Assembly: GCF_000195915.1 (NCBI RefSeq)
Contig: NC_002578.1
Coordinates: 372,001 to 436,000, forward strand
Reading direction: 5' to 3'
DNA length: 64,000 nt
DNA from: Thermoplasma acidophilum DSM 1728
GTDB taxonomy: Archaea; Thermoplasmatota; Thermoplasmata; Thermoplasmatales; Thermoplasmataceae
In this document: piece by piece, positions 1-8,998 of the stretch
Layout of the letters: every line of letters starts with the position of its first letter
How positions within the stretch are numbered: the stretch's first letter is position 1
Notes under the pieces: generated by a model
Seen by the model: the letters and a program-made list of their open reading frames with translations, nothing else
Told to the model about the DNA's origin: nothing
Database searches by the model: none
Translations under genes and position numbers: made by a program

Positions 1-282
1 ATAGCCAAGAAAGAGAGACCATGCGTTGAGCGATCCGGCCACCGTCCCGTTGGTGAGAAACGGATAACCTGCGGCTGCGCCAGCCATGGGCACCCTACCA
101 CTTAGATCAGCGTAAATGAGAGCCAGAATGGCAACTATGCCAGTTCCCACCAGCCATGAGAAGATCGAGTATGGCCCAGCCATGGATGATGCATAGAAGG
201 CAGAAAAAAGCCAACCAGATCCTATCATCCCCGTCACCGAGGCCATCATGAGATCGATTATTCCAAGTTCTTTTTTCAACAT
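1..282 (-). CDS. APC-family amino acid permease, N-terminal part (cut by window edge)
   Basis: The frame is open from an ATG at 282 to the window edge, giving 94 residues. The N-terminus MLKKELGIIDLMMASVTGMIGSGW is typical of the amino acid-polyamine-cation permease superfamily, in which the GxIGSG turn in the first membrane helix binds the substrate backbone. Two further hydrophobic stretches follow. The protein should sit in the cytoplasmic membrane and import amino acids, but the substrate cannot be told from this fragment. It is transcribed away from the ACT-domain regulator at 410, so the two genes share a divergent promoter region. Confidence 0.75.
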   Translation of the reverse strand, partial: MLKKELGIIDLMMASVTGMIGSGWLFSAFYASSMAGPYSIFSWLVGTGIVAILALIYADLSGRVPMAGAAAGYPFLTNGTVAGSLNAWSLFLGY

Positions 283-381
283 TAAGATATCTGATTTTTT
301 CTATCCTTATAAGGCTGGCGTTTAATTTTGGATATTTTGGCCTCAGATGTCCAAAAATGGATAAACCAATCCATAAATAGA

Positions 382-390
382 CTTATTTAT
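382..390 (+). promoter_or_regulatory. Probable TATA box of the ACT-domain regulator gene
   Basis: The AT-rich run cttatttat is centred about 25 bases before the ATG at 410. That spacing is expected for an archaeal TATA box serving a leaderless transcript, which is common in Thermoplasma. No Shine-Dalgarno sequence precedes the ATG. Assigned by position and composition only. Confidence 0.4.
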
Positions 391-409
391 GTTCGATTCA
401 TAAAGGTCG

Positions 410-1072
410 ATGAGCATTTCAGATGATGTGAGGACCTACATCGAAAGGAATCCGCACCTTATGCGGGCGCTCAACGAAGATATAGTGAACTATTCAGCTC
501 TCGCCAGGAAGATCATGGGCGATACCGGCCTGGAGAATTTTCAGGCGATAGTTGCTGCGCTCAAAAGATACAGGGCACCCGCATCTGAAATAGACCATTC
601 AGCGATACTTGCAAGATCAAGTGTGGAGATGTACACGAACATATCCGTTATCATCCTCAAGCCTAAGAATGAAAACGTGAAGATGGTGCTCAACAACGCC
701 GACCGCTCAACACTTAACTACAGTCGGTTCAGAATAATTCAGGGCGTTCAGGGCGCGGTTGTGGTCGTGAATGACAACGATCTGGAGAGGATGATACGAG
801 GAATACCGAAAGCAGAGATCATAAGCATTGATAGAAAGCTTGCCGAGATCGTCATAACTAGCCCGCAGACGATAACTTACACCAGGGGCTATGTTGCGCA
901 TCTATCATCTCTTCTCGCTTACCATGGCATAAACGTTGTCCAGCTCGTCTCGTTCTACACCGATGTCACCTTCATACTTGACGAGAAGGATCTGACCGCA
1001 AGCTTCAGGATAATATCGGATCTCATCCAGAGATCGGCCAGGCAACGCGGAGAAAACATCGATAGGATGTGA
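410..1072 (+). CDS. ACT-domain predicted regulator of amino acid metabolism (COG2150-like)
   Basis: A 220-residue soluble protein. The N-terminal ~80 residues look like a small helical DNA-binding module (DDVRTYIERNPHLMRALNEDIVNYSALARKI). Two alpha/beta repeats follow, around residues 80-140 and 150-210, and resemble ACT domains, which bind amino acids. This arrangement matches the archaeal COG2150 family, predicted regulators of amino acid metabolism. The neighbouring divergent permease suggests a link to amino acid uptake, but the ligand and target genes are unknown. The family assignment is from recognition of layout, not a search. Confidence 0.65.
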   Translation: MSISDDVRTYIERNPHLMRALNEDIVNYSALARKIMGDTGLENFQAIVAALKRYRAPASEIDHSAILARSSVEMYTNISVIILKPKNENVKMVLNNADRSTLNYSRFRIIQGVQGAVVVVNDNDLERMIRGIPKAEIISIDRKLAEIVITSPQTITYTRGYVAHLSSLLAYHGINVVQLVSFYTDVTFILDEKDLTASFRIISDLIQRSARQRGENIDRM

Positions 1073-1208
1073 CTGTACGATTTGCTATATTTATAATCAC
1101 ATTTACATGCATATGAAATAACTATTATGTGGAAATATTAATTCATCATATCAGTTATTGTCCATCATATTCGCAAAACTTTTATTAATTATTTTAAGTT
1201 ATACGCAT

Positions 1209-2471
1209 ATGAAGGAAAAAGCCAGAAATGTTTATATGGTGGCTGGAGGCGTAACAAAATTCGCCAAGGCGTCACCAGAGATGGATTTTCGGTTGCGGGT
1301 GAAGAAGGCTTTTGACTATGCTATGAATGATGCAGGTCTCACACTTGCAGACATAGATGGTTCGGTTGCGTCATATTTCTCTGACCACTTCCAGAGGCAG
1401 CTGATGTCCGGAATAATGGTTCAGGATTACCTTGGTCTCGTGCCAAAGCCCAGCAAGAGAATCGAGGGTGGCGGTGCGACTGGAGGCCTGGCTTTTCAAG
1501 CCGGATACGAGGAGATCGCCTCCGGCAGAATGGACACGGTTGCAGTCTATGGATTCGAGACGATGTCCCATGTCAACACATGGAAGGGAAATGAATTCAT
1601 AGCGCTCGCTAGCGATACCAACTTTGATTACCCCATTGGCGGCTTTTACACGGGATACTATGCCATGATGGCTGTGCGCCACATGTATGAGTTCGGGACG
1701 ACTGTGGAGCAGCTGGCGAAGGTATCGGTAAAAAACCATGGTAATGCTCTTCACAATCCCTATGCACAGAGCCCCATGAAGCTGACAGTAGAGGACGTAC
1801 GCAACGCACCAATGGTTTCATACCCACTTACAAGGCTGGACGTCTGTGCCATGTCTGATGGAGCCGCAGTTGCGATACTTGCCTCCGAAGACAAGGCCTT
1901 TGAGATAACGGATCATCCCGTACTCATAAAGGGCATAGGCACGGGCACGGATTCCATGAGGCTTGCTGATAGGCCGTTTGGAGATGTCCCGCTCCTTCCA
2001 AATGAGAAGCCATCCGATTATAAAGATCTAAAGTATCCAGGTGTTCATTCCTTCAGGGCAGGGCGAATGGCCGCGAAGGAAGCGTACGAGATGGCAGGAA
2101 TAACGGATCCTCTGAACGAGCTTGATCTCATCGAGCTGCACGACGCCTACACATCATCGGAGATACAGACATACGAGGATCTTGGCCTATGCAAGTACGG
2201 CGAAGGCGGACAGTTCATAGATGAGGGTAAGCCAGAGCTGCACGGAAAGATTCCTGTGAATCCGTCCGGTGGGCTTCTCGCAGCAGGCCATCCTGTAGGT
2301 GCGACTGGCATAATGCAGGCAGTCTTCATGTTCTGGCAGCTGCAGCACACCATAAAGAAGCATTTCCATGATGACTATCTGCAGGTGCCGAATGCAAAGA
2401 GGGGACTCATACACAGCCATGCCGGAACCGGGACTTATGTTACCGTAACGATTATGGAGGCGGCAAAATGA
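1209..2471 (+). CDS. Archaeal thiolase (acetyl-CoA acetyltransferase family)
   Basis: The 420-residue product has the thiolase-superfamily C-terminal signatures NPSGGLLAAGHPVGATG (catalytic His) and HSHAGTGTYV, plus an ELHDAYTSSEI segment typical of archaeal SCP2-like thiolases. These condense two acetyl-CoA to acetoacetyl-CoA, the first step of the mevalonate pathway, or act in beta-oxidation. I chose ATG 1209 over the TTG at 1158 because the extra residues are hydrophobic and unlike thiolase starts. The stop overlaps the start of the DUF35 gene by four bases. Known archaeal thiolases work in a complex with a DUF35 protein and HMG-CoA synthase; no synthase gene lies beside this one. Confidence 0.85.
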   Translation: MKEKARNVYMVAGGVTKFAKASPEMDFRLRVKKAFDYAMNDAGLTLADIDGSVASYFSDHFQRQLMSGIMVQDYLGLVPKPSKRIEGGGATGGLAFQAGYEEIASGRMDTVAVYGFETMSHVNTWKGNEFIALASDTNFDYPIGGFYTGYYAMMAVRHMYEFGTTVEQLAKVSVKNHGNALHNPYAQSPMKLTVEDVRNAPMVSYPLTRLDVCAMSDGAAVAILASEDKAFEITDHPVLIKGIGTGTDSMRLADRPFGDVPLLPNEKPSDYKDLKYPGVHSFRAGRMAAKEAYEMAGITDPLNELDLIELHDAYTSSEIQTYEDLGLCKYGEGGQFIDEGKPELHGKIPVNPSGGLLAAGHPVGATGIMQAVFMFWQLQHTIKKHFHDDYLQVPNAKRGLIHSHAGTGTYVTVTIMEAAK

Positions 2472-2962
2472 CGCTTGATCCAGATGCAAAGCTTCCTGAA
2501 ACAGAAGAGGGGACGGTTGTATACAATACGGATCCGCTCATAATAAGATCTCATTATGAGATCGACTACATACACAGCTATGCTCAGGATAGCGAGTTCT
2601 TCAGGGCTCTGGGCAGGAAGAAGCTCATGGGCAGCAAGTGCAAGAAATGCGGCTATGTGTACGCAACACCGAGATCGCACTGCATGATGTGTGGTTCGGA
2701 AACGGAATGGTATGAACTTCCACTGAAGGGGCGAGTCCATACCTATACGACATGCTACTTCAGTGGCGAGGAATTCCTCAACGAAACTCCGTTCAACCTT
2801 ATTCTGGTGGAGTTCGATGGCGTAAACTCACTGTTCATGAGCAGGCTGATCGGTGCTGAAACCAAGGACATATACATAGGGATGCCGGTGAAGGCAAAAT
2901 TTAGAAGGAACCTCAAGATGAACGTTACGGACGTTTATTTCGTACCGGACGTTGAAAAGTGA
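2468..2962 (+). CDS. DUF35 zinc-ribbon/OB-fold acyl-CoA carrier protein
   Basis: The 164-residue protein has the DUF35 layout: an N-terminal helical hook, a rubredoxin-like zinc ribbon with cysteine pairs CKKC and CMMC (about residues 59-77), then a C-terminal OB-fold that binds CoA. Characterised archaeal members bridge thiolase and HMG-CoA synthase and pass acetoacetyl-CoA between them. The four-base overlap with the upstream thiolase implies translational coupling and supports that role. Residue positions are approximate. Confidence 0.8.
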   Translation: MTLDPDAKLPETEEGTVVYNTDPLIIRSHYEIDYIHSYAQDSEFFRALGRKKLMGSKCKKCGYVYATPRSHCMMCGSETEWYELPLKGRVHTYTTCYFSGEEFLNETPFNLILVEFDGVNSLFMSRLIGAETKDIYIGMPVKAKFRRNLKMNVTDVYFVPDVEK

Positions 2963-3426
2963 TGAGGCACGGGGAAGCCGCGGTCGGATTGATAATCGAC
3001 AAGAGCGATATACTCCTGATAAAGAGGAAGACCCGATCAGATGACCCATGGTCAGGCGACGTGGCCTTCCCCGGTGGTTTTTTGAAGGAGAATGAGAGCC
3101 CTGCACAGTGCGTAATAAGGGAGATAAAGGAGGAGGTATCACTTTACTTTACGGAGAGGGACATTCTTGCAGAAATGCCTCTGCACTATCCGGTTTCTAG
3201 GCAGCTTCCGGTGCATCCGTTCATAATAAAGGGCTATTCGCTAGAGGATGCTAGGCCAGGCGATGAGGTGGAAGAGGTAAGGGTCGCGAACATATCGGAT
3301 CTCATAAAGGACTTCGATCCGAACAGGGGAAACATCTACAGGTATCAGGACTGGGTGATATGGGGCCTTACCTACAGAATACTCACCACGTACATTGAGA
3401 GGTACTACGGCAATTTCGATTTCTGA
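2959..3426 (+). CDS. Nudix hydrolase
   Basis: The 155-residue protein carries a full Nudix box, G-x5-E-x7-REIKEE-V, in the stretch from GGFLKENES to REIKEEVS (about residues 37-59). The WSGDVAFPGG context resembles coenzyme A pyrophosphatases of the NUDT7/YeaB type, so cleavage of CoA or oxidised CoA esters is plausible. That fits its place as third gene of the thiolase-DUF35 operon, with a four-base overlap. Substrate assignment is inference from this motif and context. Confidence 0.8.
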   Translation: MMRHGEAAVGLIIDKSDILLIKRKTRSDDPWSGDVAFPGGFLKENESPAQCVIREIKEEVSLYFTERDILAEMPLHYPVSRQLPVHPFIIKGYSLEDARPGDEVEEVRVANISDLIKDFDPNRGNIYRYQDWVIWGLTYRILTTYIERYYGNFDF

Positions 3427-3478
3427 TTTGTTCGATTTACATACGATATTTAAAATATGGAGATATATTTAGCAAACT

Positions 3479-3844
3479 ATGGAACGATCGATCAGGGACT
3501 ATCAGTTTATCATCTATGCAATAGTTTTTGTGGCAAGTTTCAGCGTCCTCATAATAGTATCAAACCAGCTTCTGTTCCACAATGCATTCCTAGATACAGC
3601 AGCCTTCGATGTTGGGAACTGGGTCTACTGGATCTTCGCTGTCAGCTTCATCTTCACCATAACGATGGCCTACCTAATGGTCAGAAACCTGAGTGACAGG
3701 GCGAAATTCGAATCCATGATCAACAGCCCTAGCAAGAGCGTGTTCGTCAGAAACCTTAACGAGCTAGAGGCGCTTGCCGTCCGTCTCGGAAAAAGCTACA
3801 GGATACAGCTTGATCAGGCAAAGGAAAAATGGAAGGTTAAGTGA
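3479..3844 (+). CDS. Small two-helix membrane protein of unknown function
   Basis: The 121-residue product has two clear membrane segments (about residues 9-30 and 46-66), then a charged tail of about 55 residues ending EKWKVK. A TATA-like run tttaaaatat at 3450-3459 lies about 25 bases before the ATG, so the message is probably leaderless. The last eight bases overlap the convergent spermidine synthase gene. I do not recognise the family; it looks Thermoplasmatales-specific. Confidence 0.65.
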   Translation: MERSIRDYQFIIYAIVFVASFSVLIIVSNQLLFHNAFLDTAAFDVGNWVYWIFAVSFIFTITMAYLMVRNLSDRAKFESMINSPSKSVFVRNLNELEALAVRLGKSYRIQLDQAKEKWKVK

Positions 3845-4658
3845 TCAGTTCTTTAACGAACTGTGGAAGCCTGAATGATCCTTCCATCACATCTGCGTTG
3901 AAGTATTTCCCAGACATGTTCACCGGCCTTGGTTTCATTGTCCAGGGCGATGCGACGGTGAATGACCAGAATCCACTGGGATAAGTGGGTATGAAGCCTG
4001 TATAAACTCGAACGTCGCTGAAGACCTCCCTCATTCCAGAGTATGCAAGCTTTATTGCCTTCGGCTGGTAGAATGGGGATCCTGACTGCGAAACTATCAC
4101 GGCGCCTTCATTCATTATCTTTCTCGTATCGTTATAGAAATCCTTTGAGAAGAGGCCCTCTGCTGGACCTTCAGGATCAGTGGAATCTATTATTATGAGA
4201 TCGAACTTCTCGCTCGTGTTCTTGACATACTTTATGCCATCCTGGATCAGCAGCTTGACATGGCTGTCGTTGAAGGCTGAGGAAAGGGAGGGAAAGAATC
4301 TTTTGGAAACCTCCACAACCTGATCATCTATTTCCACATTTACTATGTGCTTCAGGCCGAGATCAATGAGCCTCCTAGCTGCGCCTCCGTCTCCACCGCC
4401 TATTATCAGAGCATTCTCTGGAGGTCTTGGCGTCAGATGGTAAGGAACCATCGTTATCAGTTCATGATAGATGAATTCATCCCTCTCCGTGAGCTGCACT
4501 GTTCCGTCTATGGCCAGCAGCTTTCCAAAATCATAGGTATCGAATAGATCGATCCTCTGGTAATCTGTCTTTATGGATAACAGCTGATCGCTTACCCTGA
4601 AGGAGAGCTGCAGGTTGTCTGAATATCTTTCTGAAAACCAATTCTCTATGAGCTTCAT
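3837..4658 (-). CDS. speE: Spermidine synthase (polyamine aminopropyltransferase)
   Basis: A 273-residue protein of normal length for the family. It carries the decarboxylated-S-adenosylmethionine site GGGDGGAAR (about residues 87-95) and the catalytic DSTDP loop (about 158-162), with [12 protein letters not shown] before them. It transfers an aminopropyl group to putrescine or a longer amine. It is transcribed away from the deoxyhypusine synthase gene, so the enzyme that makes spermidine sits beside the one that spends it on protein modification. Confidence 0.92.
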   Translation of the reverse strand: MKLIENWFSERYSDNLQLSFRVSDQLLSIKTDYQRIDLFDTYDFGKLLAIDGTVQLTERDEFIYHELITMVPYHLTPRPPENALIIGGGDGGAARRLIDLGLKHIVNVEIDDQVVEVSKRFFPSLSSAFNDSHVKLLIQDGIKYVKNTSEKFDLIIIDSTDPEGPAEGLFSKDFYNDTRKIMNEGAVIVSQSGSPFYQPKAIKLAYSGMREVFSDVRVYTGFIPTYPSGFWSFTVASPWTMKPRPVNMSGKYFNADVMEGSFRLPQFVKELIT

Positions 4659-4766
4659 CCGGCTTTTATTGTTTGTGCCTATTTAGACTTTAGCCGATTG
4701 CGTTCCATGGGATCGCGATGCGAAGGAGAATGCAGAAAGCTAAAATCGGCGAAACAATATACCGGC

Positions 4767-5699
4767 ATGGATAGAAAGGAACTTCTGTCAAGGCCAGTCA
4801 GGGATCTGTCCATAACTGCAGATACCCGCCTGGGAGACCTCATGGATCAGTTTTCAAGCATAGGTGGATTCACAGCGGCAAAAATACACGAAGCATACGA
4901 GATCATAAAGGACATGTTCAGTGAGGATAACACAACATTTCTCTCGTTTCCAGCCGATATAATATCAACTGGTCTGCGTGGTCTGATAAATGAGGTGGTC
5001 AAGAGGAAGCTTGTTGACGTCATAATAACAACCTCGGGCACGCTCGATCATGATATTGCGCGAACCTACCGCAATTACTACTGCGGTTCGTTCAGCTATA
5101 GCGATATTGAGCTGAGAGACCTGGGGATAAATAGGCTGGGAAATGTACTCGTACCGGATGAGTCGTACGGGGAGATCATAGAGGAAAAGGTTATGGAATC
5201 CCTGGAGAAACTCTATGCGAAGAAGAAGGAGTGGGCCACGGTGGATCTGATACACGAGGTCGGGCTGGATATCAACAGTGAGAGTTCAATAATTTACAAT
5301 GCAGCGAAGAACAACATACCGGTGTTTGTGCCAGGAATAACGGATGGATCATTCGGATCTCAGCTCTGGAGCTTCTACGAACAGCACCATGACTTCAAGA
5401 TAAACCTGCTCGAAGATGAACACAGGCTCTCCGATATAATCTTCGATGCTAAGAAAACTGGTGCTATAATGATAGGAGGTGGTATCTCCAAGCATCACAC
5501 CATTTGGTGGAATCAGTTCAGGGATGGCCTCGACTATGCAGTATACGTGACCACTGCGCAGGAATATGACGGATCGCTTTCCGGTGCGAAGCTAGAGGAG
5601 GCCATATCATGGAAGAAGGTGAGGCCGGACGCAAGGTACGTTAATGTTTACGGCGATGCGACGGTGATAATGCCAGTACTGCTCGCACCGTTTCTCTAA
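4767..5699 (+). CDS. dys: Deoxyhypusine synthase
   Basis: The protein transfers the aminobutyl group of spermidine to a lysine of aIF5A, the first step of hypusine formation. The active-site motif GGGISKHH with its catalytic lysine lies about 60 residues from the C-terminus, followed by the usual YAVYVTTAQEYDGSLSGA. I prefer ATG 4767 (311 residues) over the ATG at 4698, because the longer form adds a Cys/Arg-rich stretch unlike other family members. The gene is divergent from speE. No aIF5A gene is visible in this window. Confidence 0.92.
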   Translation: MDRKELLSRPVRDLSITADTRLGDLMDQFSSIGGFTAAKIHEAYEIIKDMFSEDNTTFLSFPADIISTGLRGLINEVVKRKLVDVIITTSGTLDHDIARTYRNYYCGSFSYSDIELRDLGINRLGNVLVPDESYGEIIEEKVMESLEKLYAKKKEWATVDLIHEVGLDINSESSIIYNAAKNNIPVFVPGITDGSFGSQLWSFYEQHHDFKINLLEDEHRLSDIIFDAKKTGAIMIGGGISKHHTIWWNQFRDGLDYAVYVTTAQEYDGSLSGAKLEEAISWKKVRPDARYVNVYGDATVIMPVLLAPFL

Positions 5700-5782
5700 A
5701 ATCATTGACTTATTTTCGCAGCGTTCAAAGTAAGCTCATAGAAATATCATAACATTTATTAATTTATAATGTATATTACTTT

Positions 5783-6244
5783 ATGGAACTTTTAAACGTA
5801 GGTGATATTGCTCCCGATTTTGAAACCGTTGATCAGTACGGAAAGACTGTAAAGCTGAGTTCATACAGAGGGAAGCCAGTGGTGCTCTATTTTTACCCCA
5901 AGGATAATACGCCTGGGTGCACGACAGAGGCCTGCAACTTCAGGGATAATTTCAATTCATTCAAAGATTCCGGCGTAGAGGTTATAGGGGTTAGTGTTGA
6001 TTCTCCGGAATCGCACAAGAAGTTTGCTGAGAAGTACAACCTGAACTTCACGCTGGCCTCGGACAAATCCAAGGACATCGTAAAAAAATACGGGGTATTA
6101 GGGCTTGCAACCGCCAAGAGGGTAACATATATAATAGACCCGGATGGCAAGATAGCCTATGTGTATCCGAAAGTCACGCCAAAGGATCATGCGCTTGAAG
6201 TCATGAACAAGCTAAAAGATTTAGGCCTAGTAAAAAACAATTGA
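5783..6244 (+). CDS. bcp: Peroxiredoxin, Bcp/PrxQ type
   Basis: The 153-residue thioredoxin-fold peroxidase has the peroxidatic site PGCTTEACNFRD, with a second cysteine five residues on, as in PrxQ/BCP enzymes that form an intramolecular disulfide. It would reduce peroxides in the cytoplasm. An AT-rich TATA region at about 5753-5766 precedes the ATG closely, suggesting a short or absent leader. The gene stands alone and converges with the ribosomal stalk operon. Confidence 0.93.
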   Translation: MELLNVGDIAPDFETVDQYGKTVKLSSYRGKPVVLYFYPKDNTPGCTTEACNFRDNFNSFKDSGVEVIGVSVDSPESHKKFAEKYNLNFTLASDKSKDIVKKYGVLGLATAKRVTYIIDPDGKIAYVYPKVTPKDHALEVMNKLKDLGLVKNN

Positions 6245-6421
6245 TTATATAGTATAGTTTTTATCATTTTCCATGAGCATAAGCGATACGAAGATCGATC
6301 CCAGAATCCAGATCAACGATATTATGAGCAATATCAAGTTGTTATAAGCGATCGCAATTATAAATAAGACAATGGGGATGAAATACTTCAACAATCCCCA
6401 TATGAGATCGTAGTAATCCAT
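6245..6421 (-). CDS. 58-residue membrane microprotein at the end of the L12 operon
   Basis: An ATG at 6421, only six bases after the rpl12 stop, opens a 58-codon frame ending TAA at 6245-6247. The product starts MDYYDLIWGLLKYF, has two strongly hydrophobic helices split by AYNNL, and ends with a polar tail ENDKNYTI. Close spacing suggests co-transcription with the stalk operon. The function is unknown. It is short, so chance is possible, but hydrophobic periodicity and operon position support a real gene. Confidence 0.5.
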   Translation of the reverse strand: MDYYDLIWGLLKYFIPIVLFIIAIAYNNLILLIISLIWILGSIFVSLMLMENDKNYTI

Positions 6422-6427
6422 TTAGGC

Positions 6428-6748
6428 TCATCCGAAGAGTGCGCTGAGTCCGGACATGGCCTCTTCTTCTTCGTGTTCCTTGTCCTCTTCCTTCTTCTTT
6501 TCCTCTTTCTTCTTTGGTTCTTCCTTCTTCTTCTCCTCGGCGGCTGGTGCAGGTGCGGTTGCTACCTGTGCCACTGAGGCATTCTTCAGTACCTCGTCGA
6601 TGTTAACGTCCTTGAGTCCAGAGACCAGGGTCTTTAGTCTGGCCTCATCCACCTGTACGCCGACATCCTCGAGTACCTTTTTCAACTTCTCTTCATCTAC
6701 TTCCTTTCCAGCTGCATGAAGCAGCAGAGCTCCATATACATATTCCAT
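6428..6748 (-). CDS. rpl12: Ribosomal protein L12 (archaeal P1)
   Basis: The 106-residue protein has an N-terminal dimerisation region ([20 protein letters not shown]), an alanine-rich hinge, a long Lys/Glu-rich segment and the conserved C-terminal tail MSGLSALFG that contacts translation factors. It forms the flexible stalk with L10. It is the last ribosomal gene of the L11-L1-L10-L12 operon, 12 bases after rpl10. Confidence 0.96.
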   Translation of the reverse strand: MEYVYGALLLHAAGKEVDEEKLKKVLEDVGVQVDEARLKTLVSGLKDVNIDEVLKNASVAQVATAPAPAAEEKKKEEPKKKEEKKKEEDKEHEEEEAMSGLSALFG

Positions 6749-6760
6749 CTTTATTACCTC

Positions 6761-7705
6761 CTATTGAAACAGAGCACCGAGTCCCTCGGAAATGCTCTCA
6801 TCAGGCGATTTTTCTTCCTTTTTCGCCTCTTCCTTCTTCTCTTCAGGGGTTTCCTGTGTACTACCCTTATTCAAAACATTGTTTAAAATTATCGCATTCA
6901 CATTGGCCCTCACGAGGAAGTCCTTGACATTATCCTCGGTTATGAACTGCCCTGCCAGAGCCAGCGCATCTGCCTTTATCTTTGCCTCGGCAAGCAGATC
7001 TCTGAGCACCTCGTCAACGAAGAACATTGAACTCTTAGCTATAGCCTTCGCCTGCGAGAACGCCGCTGCCATGTCGTTAGCTATTCTCTCTGGCGTCAGT
7101 GATAGGACTTCCTTTGAGTAAACCACACCCTCACTGTATAGGCCTAGCAACTGCAGTCCAACTTCGAGTGGTTTTATCTCAAGCATCTCAAGAATCTTAG
7201 CTTTGTCTTTAGGTATGGTTTCTCCCTTCTTTACGAAGACAGTTTCTTTCTTTATCGCTATCTTTCCTTTCTCCACACCGGTCTGCAGCCCAACCTTCTG
7301 GAATTCGGTCATCATGGGGCCTGGTGGAAATCCAGTTGTCATCGGCTGAATGACGATATCTTCAGGCGCTATCTCTCCACCCCTGGGCGCGGTCTTTTGG
7401 AATGTAGATTCTATGATTTTGTATATCTCGGTGGGTTCAAGATCAGAGGTTAAAAGAGCTATCTGCCCTCCGGAGTTCTCCTTGAGTTTTGATAGCTTCT
7501 CGTCTCCAAGGTTTTCCAGAGCTTTGAAAAGCAGTGTTTTCTTTATCACCTTGAGGTTTATCTTTCCCCTGTTCTTTCCCCTTATGTCCTGTATCTGTCT
7601 TGTTCTTATGCCGGCTGTGTCAACTATGGCCACAGACCTAGAAGCCTTTATCCTCTGCGTAATCTCATTAACAAGTTCCTTCTTCTGCTGGCTAACTTCC
7701 TTCAT
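6761..7705 (-). CDS. rpl10: Ribosomal protein L10 (archaeal P0)
   Basis: The 314-residue stalk base binds 23S rRNA with its N-terminal domain and L12 dimers with its C-terminal helical spine. It carries the archaeal insertion domain (PAMMTEF-like [11 protein letters not shown]) and ends in [10 protein letters not shown], closely matching the L12 tail, as expected of P0. The start overlaps the stop of rpl1 by four bases. Confidence 0.96.
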   Translation of the reverse strand: MKEVSQQKKELVNEITQRIKASRSVAIVDTAGIRTRQIQDIRGKNRGKINLKVIKKTLLFKALENLGDEKLSKLKENSGGQIALLTSDLEPTEIYKIIESTFQKTAPRGGEIAPEDIVIQPMTTGFPPGPMMTEFQKVGLQTGVEKGKIAIKKETVFVKKGETIPKDKAKILEMLEIKPLEVGLQLLGLYSEGVVYSKEVLSLTPERIANDMAAAFSQAKAIAKSSMFFVDEVLRDLLAEAKIKADALALAGQFITEDNVKDFLVRANVNAIILNNVLNKGSTQETPEEKKEEAKKEEKSPDESISEGLGALFQ

Positions 7706-8355
7706 TTCTCATCACCGGCCTTTATCTCCACGGCATTACCCATGGTGGTCTTAACGTAGATGCTGCGTATGTTGGATGCCCCACGTTCAAGTTTACCGGT
7801 TATCCTGTTTATCACCGTCATGATGTTCTCGCTGATCTTGTCCGCATCCATAGATCTTGTGCCAACCGGAACATGGAAGGTAAGAGCGTTTCTACTCCTA
7901 GCTTTCACAGTGTTCTTGAGGTTCTTTATCAGTGGAGCTGGGTCCTGGCCTGGCGGTATAGGCCTTGGCATCTTTCCACGTGGGCCCAAAACCTGACCGA
8001 GGCTCTTACCGATGTTGGCCATCAGGGTGGCCTCAGCTATGAAGAAGTATGCCTGATTGACGATCTTCTTGAATGCCTTCTTGTCCTCTGCGAACTTTGA
8101 GATATCCTCGGCTCCAAATACAAAGTCAGCGACTCCTCTTGCCTTGGATTTTAATTCATCCGATCCGAACACGGCGATCTTGACGTCCTTTCCCCTGCCA
8201 TTCGGCAGAAGTATCTCTTCGTTTATTCTGTTCTTGGGATTGCTCATGTCAACGTCCTTGAGGTTTACGGCTATCTCAACGCTCTCCTCAAATTTCCTCT
8301 GAGGAGACTTTTCCTTAATTTCACTGACTGCCCTTTTAACGTCATTTATGTTCAA
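7702..8355 (-). CDS. rpl1: Ribosomal protein L1
   Basis: The 217-residue protein has the L1 signature around [16 protein letters not shown] and the domain II region [14 protein letters not shown]. It binds the mobile L1 stalk of 23S rRNA and, in other archaea, represses its own message. It follows rpl11 by 13 bases. I did not identify an L1-binding mimic in the leader. Confidence 0.96.
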   Translation of the reverse strand: MNINDVKRAVSEIKEKSPQRKFEESVEIAVNLKDVDMSNPKNRINEEILLPNGRGKDVKIAVFGSDELKSKARGVADFVFGAEDISKFAEDKKAFKKIVNQAYFFIAEATLMANIGKSLGQVLGPRGKMPRPIPPGQDPAPLIKNLKNTVKARSRNALTFHVPVGTRSMDADKISENIMTVINRITGKLERGASNIRSIYVKTTMGNAVEIKAGDEK

Positions 8356-8368
8356 TCATCCCACCCCA

Positions 8369-8839
8369 TTAAATGGAGATCTCTCCTGCCTTTATTTGGC
8401 GCTGAACCTCTTTCGGATCCTTCCCATCCACGTTTATTCCCATGGATACGCAGGTCCCGAGAACCTCAAGTGTCGCAGCCTTGAGGTCGCTTGCAAGCAT
8501 GGATGCCATCTTGGTCTTTGCAACATCAACAATCTGATCCAGCGTAGCATTTCCAGCAATTGCTTCCTTTCTCTTCGCAGCTCCCTTTTCTATTCCCAAC
8601 TTTTTCTTCAACAGTGCAGAGGTGGGAGGAATTCCAACGGTTATCTCGTATTTCTTTGTCTCAGGATCGACAACGGTTATCGTAACAGGGACTCTCATTC
8701 CCTGAAATTCCTTTGTCTTCTCATTAATCTCCTTGACTACCTGGGCAACGTTCAATCCAAGTGGACCCAGTGCAGGTCCTATGGGTGGTCCCGTGGTGGC
8801 CTTCCCACCTTCCACCATCGTCTTCACTGACTGTGCCAT
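8369..8839 (-). CDS. rpl11: Ribosomal protein L11
   Basis: The 156-residue protein has the N-terminal signature KATTGPPIGPALGPLGLN and a C-terminal rRNA-binding domain (AGNATLDQIVDVAKTKMAS). It binds the GTPase-associated region of 23S rRNA. It is the first gene of the stalk operon, with its promoter at about 8871-8880. Confidence 0.96.
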   Translation of the reverse strand: MAQSVKTMVEGGKATTGPPIGPALGPLGLNVAQVVKEINEKTKEFQGMRVPVTITVVDPETKKYEITVGIPPTSALLKKKLGIEKGAAKRKEAIAGNATLDQIVDVAKTKMASMLASDLKAATLEVLGTCVSMGINVDGKDPKEVQRQIKAGEISI

Positions 8840-8870
8840 TGTTAAGCACCCTGAAACTCAATATAAAACT

Positions 8871-8880
8871 CATATAAATA
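8871..8880 (-). promoter_or_regulatory. Probable TATA box of the L11-L1-L10-L12 operon
   Basis: On the minus strand this reads TATTTATATG and lies about 32 bases before the rpl11 ATG, allowing a leader of roughly ten bases. Assigned by composition and spacing only. Confidence 0.45.
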
Positions 8881-8998
8881 ACCATCTCAATGGCAAGATC
8901 ACTGTGCAAGATTCATGGTACGGAAATTGCGCCAGTTTCTTTCCTTGAGGCAAATATAATCATTTTATTTTGCAAGAGGCAATTTAAGAATCTTAGGG

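Noticed and set aside
6456-6719. 87-codon Ser/Phe-rich frame opposite rpl12
   Set aside because: It is the reverse of the Lys/Glu-rich L12 hinge; low-complexity shadow.
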